From positions 204,741 to 268,740 of the forward strand of contig JBBFKQ010000001.1 of NCBI GenBank assembly GCA_037481935.1: a stretch of DNA of 64,000 nucleotides, in the 5' to 3' direction. Position 1 is the first letter of the stretch, and each line of letters begins with the position of its first letter. A program made the position numbers and the translations under genes. Shown in pieces: positions 33,718 through 42,728 of the stretch. Under the pieces are notes generated by a model. It searched no databases. It was not told the origin of the DNA and saw only the letters and a program-made list of their open reading frames with translations. The DNA comes from Aquificaceae bacterium (lineage in GTDB: Bacteria > Aquificota > Aquificia > Aquificales > Aquificaceae).

Positions 33718-34405
33718 CAAAAGAAAGGAGTGGTTACTGAATATTGCTACAAACCGATGGCAACTGAATAGACCAAAGTATGTGGGGAAAGTGGCTGAGG
33801 AAATACGACAGTGTTCTCCCAAAAAACTGGAAGATTGGATTGAATACTATAGAGAGAAGGTCAGACCAAATAAATACGAAGATATGAGAAAGCATATTCC
33901 AGAACTTACTATAGACCATTATCTTGAACTGCTTGGGCTTGAACTTTGTAAAAGAATTCACGAGAATATAAGAAAGGAGATAGAAAGTATAACAGACGAA
34001 GACTGTGTTTCTTACATAAGAGAGCTGGTATTCAACAGAACATTTCAGGGCTATATTAGAGAAAAACAAACTGTTTACCAACGCCTTGAGGATATGCTTG
34101 GAGTGAAAATTGAGCCTGCACCTGATATCTGGGACAGAAAATATAACATTGACTTTTACATAAAATGTAAAAATGGAATAATAGGCCTTCAGATAAAGCC
34201 TATCACCTATCAACAAACTCCTCAGGTGCATAACTGGAGAAGCTGGCTAAAGGCTTCTCATGAAAGATTTAAAAGGGAGGTTGGTGGAGAGGTTTTTGTG
34301 ATATTCTCCGTAAAAAAAGACAAGGGTGTGAAATATATTTATAACGAGGATGAGCTCGTGGAGTCTATTAGGAAGGCTATGATACTTTCAGGAGGTCCAG
34401 CATGA
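33710..34405 (+). CDS. Type II restriction endonuclease, MjaI-like
   Basis: 231 residues. The C-terminal half has a PD-(D/E)XK-like site with Asp148 in YNIDFY and Gln161-x-Lys163 in LQIKP. The middle ELVFNRTFQGYIREK and the site layout match my memory of the RE_MjaI family (cuts CTAG). It is AT-rich like the methyltransferase. Ribosome site GGAGGTAAGG lies within the methyltransferase coding end; the start overlaps by 8 bases, the stop overlaps the mtnD start as ATGA. The order methyltransferase then endonuclease in one transcript protects the host. Confidence 0.7.
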   Translation: MNNKRKEWLLNIATNRWQLNRPKYVGKVAEEIRQCSPKKLEDWIEYYREKVRPNKYEDMRKHIPELTIDHYLELLGLELCKRIHENIRKEIESITDEDCVSYIRELVFNRTFQGYIREKQTVYQRLEDMLGVKIEPAPDIWDRKYNIDFYIKCKNGIIGLQIKPITYQQTPQVHNWRSWLKASHERFKREVGGEVFVIFSVKKDKGVKYIYNEDELVESIRKAMILSGGPA

Positions 34406-34956
34406 GCCTACTTGCCATCTTTGACCAAGAGGGAAAACTTGTAGAGACTGTGAAGGAATACGAAGAGATAGCCCGCAGGCTATCCACCATAGGTGTTCGC
34501 CTTGAGAGGTGGAAGACAGACAGAGAACTTCCATGGTCTGCAAGCCAGGAAGAGGTGCTACAGGCTTACAGGGAGGATGTGGACAGGATAGTCAGGGAGT
34601 TTGATTTTAAGTCCATAGACGTGGTGAGCCTCACACCCGACCATCCAAGAAAGGAAGAGCTAAGAAACATGTTTCTTTCAGAGCATACACATTCGGACTT
34701 TGAGGTAAGGTTCTTTGTAGACGGCTCTGGAACCTTTTATCTTCATCCTGATGACAGGGTTTATGTGGTTGTGTGTGAAAAAGGGGACTTTATAAGCGTG
34801 CCGGCCAACACTAAACACTGGTTTGACATGGGCACAGAGCCCTTCTTCAAGGCTATAAGGTTCTTCTCCATACCAGAGGGCTGGGTTGCAAACTTCACTG
34901 GCTCAGATATATCTACAAAGATACCTTCTCACGATGAGCTCCTGGAGCTGGCATGA
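34402..34956 (+). CDS. mtnD: acireductone dioxygenase
   Basis: 184 residues, cupin fold. Metal ligands are visible in EHTHSDFEVRFF (two His and Glu) and in NTKHWFD (third His). The iron or nickel form oxidises acireductone with O2 in methionine salvage; an O2-using step fits a microaerophile. The ATG overlaps the endonuclease stop and the TGA overlaps mtnC, both as ATGA, with GGAGG as ribosome site. Confidence 0.93.
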   Translation: MSLLAIFDQEGKLVETVKEYEEIARRLSTIGVRLERWKTDRELPWSASQEEVLQAYREDVDRIVREFDFKSIDVVSLTPDHPRKEELRNMFLSEHTHSDFEVRFFVDGSGTFYLHPDDRVYVVVCEKGDFISVPANTKHWFDMGTEPFFKAIRFFSIPEGWVANFTGSDISTKIPSHDELLELA

Positions 34957-35633
34957 TAAAAGCTATAATCACAGATATAGAGGGGACGACCTCTTCCCTT
35001 CACTATGTAAGGGAGGTCATGTTCCCCTACTCAAAGAAAAAGCTCCGGGATTTTCTCGGTGCTCACTGGGAAGAGGGGCACATGAAAGACATAATAAAGA
35101 AACTTGAGGAAAGGCTCGGTCAGAGGGTAGACCTTGAGCTGGCGGTAAAAACCTTTGAGGACTGGATAGACAGGGACCTCAAAGAGCCTCTTCTCAAAGA
35201 GCTTCAGGGACACATATGGGAGGAGGGCTTTCTCTCTGGAGAGCTTAAGGGACACATCTACGAAGATGCCTATAAAAGGCTCAAAGAGTGGAAGGAAAAG
35301 GGCTACAGGCTCTATGTGTATTCCTCTGGCTCTGTAAAGGCTCAGAAGCTATTTTTTGGAAACACAGAGTATGGGGACATAACTTATCTCTTTGATGGTT
35401 TCTTTGACACTTCCGTGGGGGGCAAGAAGGAAAGGGAGTCTTACCTCAGTATAGCTATGAGCATCGGGATAAAGCCCGAGGAATGCCTCTTCATATCCGA
35501 TGTGGAAGAGGAAGTAAGCGCCGCAAGGTGTGCAGGTATGAAGACAGTAAGGGTGATAAGGGATGGTGAGATCTCTGACTCCACGCACAGGGTAGTGAGG
35601 GACTTTACTCAGATAGAGCCTGAGAGCCTTTAG
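34953..35633 (+). CDS. mtnC: enolase-phosphatase E1
   Basis: 226 residues, HAD superfamily. Motif I DIEGTTSS (about 7-14; Asp and Glu), a helical cap, motif II SSGS (VYSSGSVKAQK) and the final ISDVEEEV acidic motif. It makes acireductone, the substrate of mtnD. Overlaps mtnD by 4 bases. The 3' end overlaps the convergent oxidase-like gene by 29 bases. Confidence 0.95.
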   Translation: MIKAIITDIEGTTSSLHYVREVMFPYSKKKLRDFLGAHWEEGHMKDIIKKLEERLGQRVDLELAVKTFEDWIDRDLKEPLLKELQGHIWEEGFLSGELKGHIYEDAYKRLKEWKEKGYRLYVYSSGSVKAQKLFFGNTEYGDITYLFDGFFDTSVGGKKERESYLSIAMSIGIKPEECLFISDVEEEVSAARCAGMKTVRVIRDGEISDSTHRVVRDFTQIEPESL

Positions 35634-36930
35634 ACAGAACCCTCAGGGAGTAGAGCACGAAAATCACCCCGCCTGCCACCGCAAGAAGGGTGCCCACACC
35701 CATAAGACTCAGAGACAGAAGCACAAGGGGGTCATCGGTAAAGCCAGTGCCATAGGTCTTCCTCGGTGCACCCTTGAGTCCTGCAAAGAAAAGCCCCAGC
35801 ACGAAAAGCACCATACCAGAACCATAAAGATAAACCTGTGGCAGGGAAATCTTGCTGAGCTTCTGAGTGTAGCCAAACTCCTTAAAGAGATGATAGGCAA
35901 CTGCCATGAAGGCAAGAGTCTGACTTGTTATCACGCCGTGGTAGTGAGCGGGTATGCTCAGGCTGGACTTCATGCCCATGTATCCCGCAGAGGGTTCTAT
36001 AAAATAATACACAAGAGAGGGAAGCACTCCCGCATAGGCTATGAAAACGCCAAGAAGATAGAGGGTAAGGGAAATGACAAAGGCGGTTGAATAAAGGTCC
36101 CTGCCAGCCCTGAAGTTTTTAAGCAGGAAAAATATGTGAAAAAATATGGGAAGACCAAGCCCCACAGCATAACCAAGGTCCGTGAGCCTTCTTGCACTCT
36201 CGGAGACCGGGTCTCCAAATATTACGGGAATGAACACATACATAAAGCAGAAAGAAAGAAAGAGAAAACTCAGATACTTGAGCCTTCCAAGCTGAAGCTT
36301 TACGCCCCTTATCTCAAACAGGTAATACCATGCATACAGAAACATCACACCGTTTATAAACTGATGCACATGTCCCGGTGCCCAGTAGAGCCTTTCATAA
36401 AACAGGTAAAGCTCCTCCCTTGAGCCCGACTTGGGAATAGAAGTAACAAAGGCAAAAAACATAAGCACGGAAAGCAGAACCGACACGGAGGCAAGGTGCT
36501 CCCTCGGATTTTCTGAAAACACTCCGGACTCTGCCTTGCCTGTTAATATAAAGGCACCAAGCCAGAAGCCCGCAAAGAAAATAAAAGCACCGAGCCAGAA
36601 GAGGGGATGGTCTATAGTGGGCAGATAGTTGTTGGATACCCCCCTGCCAATGCCCAGCAGGGAGACAAAAGCTATGAGGAAAACGCCACCCAGGGAAAGG
36701 TAGAAGGGAAGTTTTAGCTCCTCTCTGAAGGTTATCTGCCAGAGAAGAAGACTAAAAGTCAGGAAAAAGCCCACTATGGCAAGGTCCACATGCCCTATGA
36801 TCGAATGATAAAAGTATCCTGGAGGGACCAGCTTGTAGACCGCAGGAGTCCTCGCCACGGCCGCAACAAGGGCAAGAAAACCACCAAGCCCCAGTGAGAT
36901 TATGGAAAGCATAAGCCATCTTCTTTGCAT
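35605..36930 (-). CDS. divergent heme-copper oxidase subunit I-like membrane protein
   Basis: 441 residues, about 12 membrane helices. His47 (IIGHVDL) fits a low-spin heme ligand, His187 and His189 (APGHVHQF) fit the helix with the CuB His of cbb3/NO reductase type, and His329 and His331 (PAHYHG) fit the heme pair of helix X. The HH pair for CuB in helix VII is not seen (only His265 near). So heme binding is plausible but a full oxygen-reducing centre is not. It is the last gene after ctaB and ctaA, 3 bases from ctaB, suggesting a role with heme A or in oxidase assembly, or a sensor. No subunit II nearby. Confidence 0.6.
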   Translation of the reverse strand: MQRRWLMLSIISLGLGGFLALVAAVARTPAVYKLVPPGYFYHSIIGHVDLAIVGFFLTFSLLLWQITFREELKLPFYLSLGGVFLIAFVSLLGIGRGVSNNYLPTIDHPLFWLGAFIFFAGFWLGAFILTGKAESGVFSENPREHLASVSVLLSVLMFFAFVTSIPKSGSREELYLFYERLYWAPGHVHQFINGVMFLYAWYYLFEIRGVKLQLGRLKYLSFLFLSFCFMYVFIPVIFGDPVSESARRLTDLGYAVGLGLPIFFHIFFLLKNFRAGRDLYSTAFVISLTLYLLGVFIAYAGVLPSLVYYFIEPSAGYMGMKSSLSIPAHYHGVITSQTLAFMAVAYHLFKEFGYTQKLSKISLPQVYLYGSGMVLFVLGLFFAGLKGAPRKTYGTGFTDDPLVLLSLSLMGVGTLLAVAGGVIFVLYSLRVLSKGSQALSE

Positions 36931-36933
36931 TAT

Positions 36934-37812
36934 CTATCTCCTCATGTCAAAAACCATAAGGGAAAAGAGAAGAGCTATGTATAGAACTGAGTAAAAGAAC
37001 AGAAACATGCCATTAGGCTTTTTAGACAGGACGAACTTTATGGTAAGAAGCAGATATATACTGCTGAGCACGAGAGCTGAGACAAAGTATATGTGCCCTG
37101 CAAGCCCATAGAGTGAAGGTAGCAGGCTCAGGGGTAAAAGCCCTGCTGTGTATATGAGGGTCTTTATCTTGGTATGCTCTATGCCCTTTGAAACTGGCAG
37201 AGTTGGGATTCCAGCCTTTCTGTAGTCCTCCGCATACTTTATGGCAAGAACCCAGAAGTGGGGCGGTTGCCAGAGAAACATTATGAGAAAGAGTATAAGG
37301 GCTTCAAAGCCCACCTCCCCCCTTACTGCCGCATACCCTATAACCGGTGGCAGAGACCCGGATACACCACCTATCTCCGTTGCAAGAGGGCTCCTTCTCT
37401 TCAGGGCAACTGTGTAAACAACCACATAAAAAAAGGAGGCAAGAAAAACAAAGAAGGTGGCAAGCAGGTTTACCTCAAGAAGCATTACAACCGCAGAAAG
37501 CAGAAGCAGAGAGAAACCAAAAACAAGGGCGTTTAAAGGTGTTATGCTACCACTGGGGAGGGGTCTGTCTTTTGTTCTGCTCATGAGTGCATCAAGGTCC
37601 CTGTCAAAAAACTGGTTAAGCACCGCTGAACCCGCAGAGGCAAGACCAGTCCCCAGAAGCGTCCAGAATATGAGCCATGGGTCTGGAAACCCCCTTTTTG
37701 CAAGATACATACCTGTAAGAGTGGTTATGAGAACAAGAAGCACTATACCTGGCTTCGTAAGGACTATGTAGTCCCTTATCAGGTTGCTGTATGCTACCGC
37801 TCTACCTACCAT
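36934..37812 (-). CDS. ctaB: protoheme IX farnesyltransferase (heme O synthase)
   Basis: 292 residues, UbiA family, about nine membrane helices. The prenyl-diphosphate site NQFFDRDLDALMSRTKDRPLP (about 66-86) is intact. It adds the farnesyl chain to heme B to make heme O. Overlaps ctaA by 7 bases; the pair makes heme A for cytochrome oxidase. Confidence 0.95.
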   Translation of the reverse strand: MVGRAVAYSNLIRDYIVLTKPGIVLLVLITTLTGMYLAKRGFPDPWLIFWTLLGTGLASAGSAVLNQFFDRDLDALMSRTKDRPLPSGSITPLNALVFGFSLLLLSAVVMLLEVNLLATFFVFLASFFYVVVYTVALKRRSPLATEIGGVSGSLPPVIGYAAVRGEVGFEALILFLIMFLWQPPHFWVLAIKYAEDYRKAGIPTLPVSKGIEHTKIKTLIYTAGLLPLSLLPSLYGLAGHIYFVSALVLSSIYLLLTIKFVLSKKPNGMFLFFYSVLYIALLFSLMVFDMRR

Positions 37813-38672
37813 GCAGGTTTTACCTTTAGCTCGGGCGTTTTCTTAAGCTGGAGGTTGTATGTGAGCCAGGCAAAGAGGAAAAAGCCCATGGCAGTGTCAA
37901 GGAATACAAAGGGAAGGAAAAAGCCGGATACCACCATAGATATGGCAAAGAGAAACTGAAGGTTTATTAAAAGGAAGGCTGTGAGAGTAGTCCTGTTAAA
38001 GCCAGACACCATTGCCAGAAGGAAGGCAAGCCAGGTCACATAAGATATGTTTCTGTGGGCGAACTGCAGGGCAACCTGCCAGTTGGTAAGGTCGGGAATG
38101 AGCTTTCCTGCACATGTGGGCCACTCATGACCACAGGCTTCACCAGAGCCCGTGTATCTGACTAAAACGCCAGTAATCATGGTGGTAAGAGCAAAGGCGT
38201 AAGCCCACCAGGGCACCCCACCGGGAACTTCTTCCTTTTGAAGAAACCTGTATGTGAGAACAAGTGCACCCAGAATTATCATGGACTCATATATATGGAA
38301 AGATTCGAGGAGCATATGAGAGACATACTTGAGGTTCGGTGCTTCAGACCTTATCATCTTCATGCCTGTAAGAGCAGCAGACAGCGTGAATATAAGAGCA
38401 ACAAGTGAAACTATTTTGGCAGACCTGGGGGCAGTCCTGTGTCTGAACCACAGGAGAAAGAAGGTGGTAAATACAAATATACCCGCAAGACCGCTTACTG
38501 TCCTGTGCCCCATCTCCAGCTTTGCGGCGGTGTCCTTCGGAGGCTGGAAATTACCATAGCACAGGGGCCAATCTGGGCAGGCGAGACCAGAGTCTGTTGA
38601 CCTGACCGCCCCACCCCATATCATCACTATGTAAGTAAAGAGTATGGCTAGCCCTAAAGACAGTCTCAGCAT
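37806..38672 (-). CDS. ctaA: heme A synthase (CtaA/COX15)
   Basis: 288 residues with eight membrane helices. Two extracytoplasmic Cys pairs typical of the Bacillus-type enzyme are present: CPDWPLC (after STDSGLA) and CGHEWPTC (after GSGEA). Conserved histidines follow (MGHRTVSG, FAHRNIS). It oxidises the C8 methyl of heme O to heme A. Twelve bases downstream of galU and overlapping ctaB. Confidence 0.93.
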   Translation of the reverse strand: MLRLSLGLAILFTYIVMIWGGAVRSTDSGLACPDWPLCYGNFQPPKDTAAKLEMGHRTVSGLAGIFVFTTFFLLWFRHRTAPRSAKIVSLVALIFTLSAALTGMKMIRSEAPNLKYVSHMLLESFHIYESMIILGALVLTYRFLQKEEVPGGVPWWAYAFALTTMITGVLVRYTGSGEACGHEWPTCAGKLIPDLTNWQVALQFAHRNISYVTWLAFLLAMVSGFNRTTLTAFLLINLQFLFAISMVVSGFFLPFVFLDTAMGFFLFAWLTYNLQLKKTPELKVKPAW

Positions 38673-38684
38673 AATGGTTATAAA

Positions 38685-39563
38685 TTATACCTCAGTAGGT
38701 TCTATTATGAGTTCTCTCATGTATTTAAGCAGGCCATCTCTCAGGTCTTCCCTCTGCAGAGCAAACTCAAGAATGGTCTGAATGTATCCCATGGGGGTTC
38801 CTGTGTCGTAGACCCTTGAGTCAATTTTTATGGCGTAGACAGCCTCTTCTTCCAGCAGTAGCTTTATGGCGTCGGTGAGCTGTATTTCACCACCTTTACC
38901 GGGAGGAGTTATCTTGAGTTTTTCAAATATTCTAGGTGTGAAGAGATATCTGCCTACTATGGCAAGCCTTGATGGGGCTTCTTCAGGCTTTGGTTTTTCC
39001 ACCAGGTCATCTATTATGTATATGTCCTTCTCAATATGTCTGCCGTCTATTATGCCGTATTTTGAAACATCCTTCTGCTCCACCTCAAAAACCGCTATAA
39101 CGCTCTTACCAAACCTTCTGTAAACCTCCATCATCTTCCTGAGCACATTATCCTCGTCTCTGAGTATCACATCACCCAGACATACTATAAATGGCTCATA
39201 GCCCACCACAGGTTCGGCCACGAGCACTGCATGTCCCAGCCCCAGCTGCTCCTTTTGCCTTATGTATATGGGATTTATGAGCCTGCTTATCTCCATGATG
39301 TTTTTCAGGAGCTCCGTCTTTCCACACTGCTCCAGGTGCTTTTCAAGGTCCGTGTTTATATCAAAGTGATGTTCTATTGGTCTTTTGTGCCTACCGGTGA
39401 CGAATATGACGTTGTCAATGCCTGCCTCAAGACACTCCTCCACTATGAACTGAATGACAGGCTTGTCAATGACTGGAAACATCTCCTTGGGCATGGCTTT
39501 TGTGGCAGGGAGAAACCTTGTCCCCCAGCCAGCCACTGGCAGAACTGCCTTTCTCACCTCCAT
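38685..39563 (-). CDS. galU: UTP-glucose-1-phosphate uridylyltransferase
   Basis: 292 residues. N-terminal nucleotide loop AVLPVAGWGTRFLPATKAMPKEM (starts about 6, quoted in part), the metal loop CLGDVIL and the VEKP motif in DDLVEKPKPEEAP. Makes UDP-glucose for surface sugars. Part of the long operon between murG and ctaA, which otherwise serves cell wall and respiration. Confidence 0.95.
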   Translation of the reverse strand: MEVRKAVLPVAGWGTRFLPATKAMPKEMFPVIDKPVIQFIVEECLEAGIDNVIFVTGRHKRPIEHHFDINTDLEKHLEQCGKTELLKNIMEISRLINPIYIRQKEQLGLGHAVLVAEPVVGYEPFIVCLGDVILRDEDNVLRKMMEVYRRFGKSVIAVFEVEQKDVSKYGIIDGRHIEKDIYIIDDLVEKPKPEEAPSRLAIVGRYLFTPRIFEKLKITPPGKGGEIQLTDAIKLLLEEEAVYAIKIDSRVYDTGTPMGYIQTILEFALQREDLRDGLLKYMRELIIEPTEV

Positions 39564-39575
39564 GTCTATACCTCC

Positions 39576-40007
39576 TCAGAGTAGATTTTTCTCTCTCAAA
39601 AGCCTTGCAAGCTCCTCGTCTCTCTTTGCAAGTTTTCTGAGCGCCTCCAGAAAATCTCTGATTTTTGCTTTATTCTCCGTAAGTTCTTCTTCCATCTTTT
39701 TTACCCTATCTTCAAAAGGTCTTACCATAGTCTTTCTGTCCCATATGGCAAAACCTATGGTCACCGTAGTTATGCTTACAAAGACGCCGGCAGGTATTCC
39801 CATAAATACCAGAATCATCTCAATTTTCTTATTTAGCTCCTCAAACCTTTTATCCACCTGCTCAAACCTTCTGTCAGTTTGTTCCATAAATACCTTTAAG
39901 GTCGCCTTAATCTCTGCCACATCCCTCAGAAGTTGTTTTTCTTTCGCAGGCGTAAGGGCAAGAGAGGCATGCAGGAAAATCATAAGGGCAAAAAACAACC
40001 TTATCAT
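39576..40007 (-). CDS. exported coiled-coil membrane protein, unknown
   Basis: 143 residues: signal peptide or anchor (1-18), a coiled coil (about 22-63, EQTDRRFEQVDKRFEELNK), one membrane helix (about 63-88, with IPAGVFVSITTVTIGF) and a second coiled coil to the end. This plan is that of a small trimeric or dimeric membrane coiled-coil protein common in the phylum; no function known. Overlaps murG by 4 bases. Confidence 0.65.
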   Translation of the reverse strand: MIRLFFALMIFLHASLALTPAKEKQLLRDVAEIKATLKVFMEQTDRRFEQVDKRFEELNKKIEMILVFMGIPAGVFVSITTVTIGFAIWDRKTMVRPFEDRVKKMEEELTENKAKIRDFLEALRKLAKRDEELARLLREKNLL

Positions 40008-41068
40008 AAGCCCTCCTCTTCTAAAATATACTTTGCCATTTCCTCACAGGCAAGGGGATTGGCAAAGGCTTTTATGTTCTTTGAAAAAGATTCATAGTCC
40101 GCAATAAGCCTATTGAGCCTCTGGATTATGGAATCTGTGTCAGCCTCTTCCTGCGTGAGGACAAGCCCCCCGCCTATCTCCTCTATCTCCTTTGCGTTGT
40201 AGAACTGGTGGTTTCCCACTGCATGGGGGAAAGGAACAAAGAGAGAGGGCACGCCATACAGAGAAAGCTCCGTTACCGTTCCCGCACCAGCTCTGCTGAG
40301 GGCTACTGTGCTGGCTCTGTATATTAGGTTCATCTTATGGCTGAAGGGAAGAGTGAGGACTTTCATGCTCTTTCCTTCATAGAGGCTCTTTACCCTCTCG
40401 TAATCCTTCTCTCCCGTTATGTGTATCCCCTGCCAGCCAGTCTTTAAAAGGACCTGAGGAGCTATTTCATTTAGAAAGTTCGCTCCCTGACTACCTCCCA
40501 TTACGAGGAGGGTAGTCCTGTCTTCAAGCCCGAGCTCTGAAAGCGCCTCCTCCCTTCTGAGCTTTAACCCCTCAAGCAGGGAACTTCTGATGGGTAGCCC
40601 AGTTCTGACCGTCTTGTCCTCAGGAAAATATCTCCTTGAATATTCAAAGGTTATAAACACCCTTTTTGCAAATATTGTCAGAAGCCTGTTCGTTCTGCTG
40701 GGTATTGAGTTCTGCTCGTGAAGGTATAGTGAAGCTCTTTTGAAAAGGCATGCCAGTCCGAGGGGAAGGCTTGCGTAGCCTCCAAAAACCACAGCCTTAT
40801 CCTCCTTACTTACCAGCTCTGCTGTCCTGATACTTCCCAGAAGGTTCTTAAAGAGGGCTGAAAACTTGTCTCTAATACTCCTCCCCATGAAAGGATGAGA
40901 CTGGACAAAATGGCTCTGCACCGGTATTCTGTCTATAAGTTTTTTTTCAATACCTCTTTCCGAGCCCACAAAAGCAGAGGTTACACCCTTTTCAAGGAGA
41001 CATTCAATCAGGGCAAGGGCAGGGAAAAAATGTCCACCAGTGCCTCCACCGGACACAAAAACTTTCAT
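40004..41068 (-). CDS. murG: MurG, lipid II-forming GlcNAc transferase
   Basis: 354 residues, GT-B fold. First glycine loop GGGTGGHFFPALA (7-19), the second VMGGSQGA, and the C-terminal AGAGTVTEL with the donor-binding site and FVPFPHAVGNHQ. Adds GlcNAc to lipid I at the inner face of the membrane. Other mur genes are not here. Confidence 0.96.
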   Translation of the reverse strand: MKVFVSGGGTGGHFFPALALIECLLEKGVTSAFVGSERGIEKKLIDRIPVQSHFVQSHPFMGRSIRDKFSALFKNLLGSIRTAELVSKEDKAVVFGGYASLPLGLACLFKRASLYLHEQNSIPSRTNRLLTIFAKRVFITFEYSRRYFPEDKTVRTGLPIRSSLLEGLKLRREEALSELGLEDRTTLLVMGGSQGANFLNEIAPQVLLKTGWQGIHITGEKDYERVKSLYEGKSMKVLTLPFSHKMNLIYRASTVALSRAGAGTVTELSLYGVPSLFVPFPHAVGNHQFYNAKEIEEIGGGLVLTQEEADTDSIIQRLNRLIADYESFSKNIKAFANPLACEEMAKYILEEEGL

Positions 41069-42273
41069 TCAGAAGCATTATAAAGTGGGCTTAGCCTGAA
41101 GTAAAGAAGAGCACCTCTGAGTATGGAGTAAAAAAGAGTAAGGCTGAGAGCCAAATGTAAAAGGATGGGCACTAAGGTTAACTTCATAAGAGGCAGAAGA
41201 TACAGGCTCAGTGAAAGCAATAGGCTGAGCAAAAAGCATGCAGTAATAAGCTTCTGGTCTATTACCTCAGACATGAGAGGAACTCTGAAAGCACCTTCGT
41301 TGCTTAGATGAAACCACACAAGAAAGGGAATAATCCTGAACATCATACCGATTATAAGAGTTGAAAAGAAGGAACCGAATGCGAAAAGGAATCGCTGACC
41401 AAATCCTTCAAGGAGCAGAAGAAGCATAGAAATAAGAAGGTGCAGGTGGGAAAGATACCAGAAAAGCAGGCTCCTGTCCGCAACTTTTCTCTTTCTTGTC
41501 AGGAGTCTGTGAAAGGTAATCAGGGCATGGGCTGAGACGAGGAGAGCAAGTGGAAGGGCTGAGAACTTGGACTCACTAAAGGCTATTGCTATGGCGGGAA
41601 TCAAAAGGTAGGAGAAGTTCATGGCATATAACCTTGGATACGCCTTTGTCACGAAGAACATCTCCACCACCTGAAAGGAAACGCTTGCAACAAGGGAAAA
41701 GACCCAGCCAAAGAGCATGGTAAGTAAATGTGCCTTTAAGAGGTATTCCGTGTAAGGAACATAGCCTGAATAAGACAGCACCACAAGAAAGCCCAGAAGG
41801 GCACCAATAAGAACAAAAAGGAGGGAAAACTTCATACCTCGCACAGTAGGTGTGTAGCTTTTAATCCTTACAAGCTTGTAAAGCATCAGCAGGCCTGTAT
41901 AGGCTACAGCCAGAAGAAGCATGAAGGCACCGGCAAGAAGCAAATAGAGGCTCTGAAAATAAAAGCCAGACAGAAAGGGCAGATAGCCAGAAATGGTTAA
42001 AAGCCATGAAACAAAAGCCTTTGGTTTTGGTCTTTCTATAACAGCACCTGTTACAACAGGAAGCATCTGAAAAAGGGCACCAAACATGGAAAAGAGAGCA
42101 AAACCAATGGTGGTTATGTGAACTAGAAGAGGAAGGCTGAGCCTATCACTGAAAAATGCCACAAGCTCAAGCAGTGAACCCAGAAACCAGAGAAAGCAAG
42201 CTGTTGTGAAAAAGCCAGAGACAAGGATAAAAGGCGGAGCCTGTAGTAGGGAGAGCCCTCTGGGGAAATTCAT
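41065..42273 (-). CDS. polytopic His-containing membrane protein (NnrS/heme-copper-like?)
   Basis: 402 residues with about 12 membrane helices. Repeated membrane histidines: LLVHITTIGFALF (about 45-57), KAHLLTMLFGW and LSHLHLLIS. The first, H followed by a GALFQMLPVVTG turn, resembles NnrS and more distantly heme-copper oxidase subunit I. NnrS helps cells resist nitric oxide. The gene starts inside the hemerythrin stop codon (4-base overlap), so a job linked to O2 or NO is likely. I cannot name the family with certainty. Confidence 0.55.
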   Translation of the reverse strand: MNFPRGLSLLQAPPFILVSGFFTTACFLWFLGSLLELVAFFSDRLSLPLLVHITTIGFALFSMFGALFQMLPVVTGAVIERPKPKAFVSWLLTISGYLPFLSGFYFQSLYLLLAGAFMLLLAVAYTGLLMLYKLVRIKSYTPTVRGMKFSLLFVLIGALLGFLVVLSYSGYVPYTEYLLKAHLLTMLFGWVFSLVASVSFQVVEMFFVTKAYPRLYAMNFSYLLIPAIAIAFSESKFSALPLALLVSAHALITFHRLLTRKRKVADRSLLFWYLSHLHLLISMLLLLLEGFGQRFLFAFGSFFSTLIIGMMFRIIPFLVWFHLSNEGAFRVPLMSEVIDQKLITACFLLSLLLSLSLYLLPLMKLTLVPILLHLALSLTLFYSILRGALLYFRLSPLYNASE

Positions 42274-42698
42274 AGAGCTTCCATTTTCTGAACCACTTCA
42301 GGTGCGTCAAGGTGCTGGTCACACATGGGGTAGAGTATCTGCTCTTCTTTCATATTGTGCTGTTGTATAAGTATCATAAAGGTCTCCCCTGTAGAAAGAA
42401 AAGCCTTCTTATCCCTGCTTTCAAGAGCCTGCTCCATTCTCTCTAAAAGCTCCCTTGCCTGCGCATGCTCCATCCTCATTACCTGTGTTGGGCCCATAAC
42501 TATCCCTGTCCTCCCCTCAAACTCAGGGAAGAGCACATCCTCTTCCCTTTGAAAGTGCCTGAGCGTTTCCACTTTAAATAGCTCAAACGCCTTCTTCGCC
42601 TCCTCCCAGCTCCCGGAGCTGACAAGCTCTTCCACTCTTGCGTAGAGGTCATCACATTCTCTGTGTTCCTCTGTCAGATACTCTGTTATGGTAAACAT
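42270..42698 (-). CDS. hemerythrin-like (HHE domain) protein
   Basis: 142 residues, four-helix bundle. Di-iron ligands: His12 (EEHREC), His52 and Glu56 (RHFQREED), His80 (MEHAQ), His114 and Glu118 (QQHNMKEEQ), with a late H in CDQHLD. Such proteins bind O2 or act in NO and iron-sulfur stress (RIC-like). Strong AAAGGAGGTGA ribosome site and a consensus promoter; first gene of an eight-gene operon. Confidence 0.9.
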   Translation of the reverse strand: MFTITEYLTEEHRECDDLYARVEELVSSGSWEEAKKAFELFKVETLRHFQREEDVLFPEFEGRTGIVMGPTQVMRMEHAQARELLERMEQALESRDKKAFLSTGETFMILIQQHNMKEEQILYPMCDQHLDAPEVVQKMEAL

Positions 42699-42728
42699 GT
42701 TTCACCTCCTTTGGGCATTCTGATAGTA

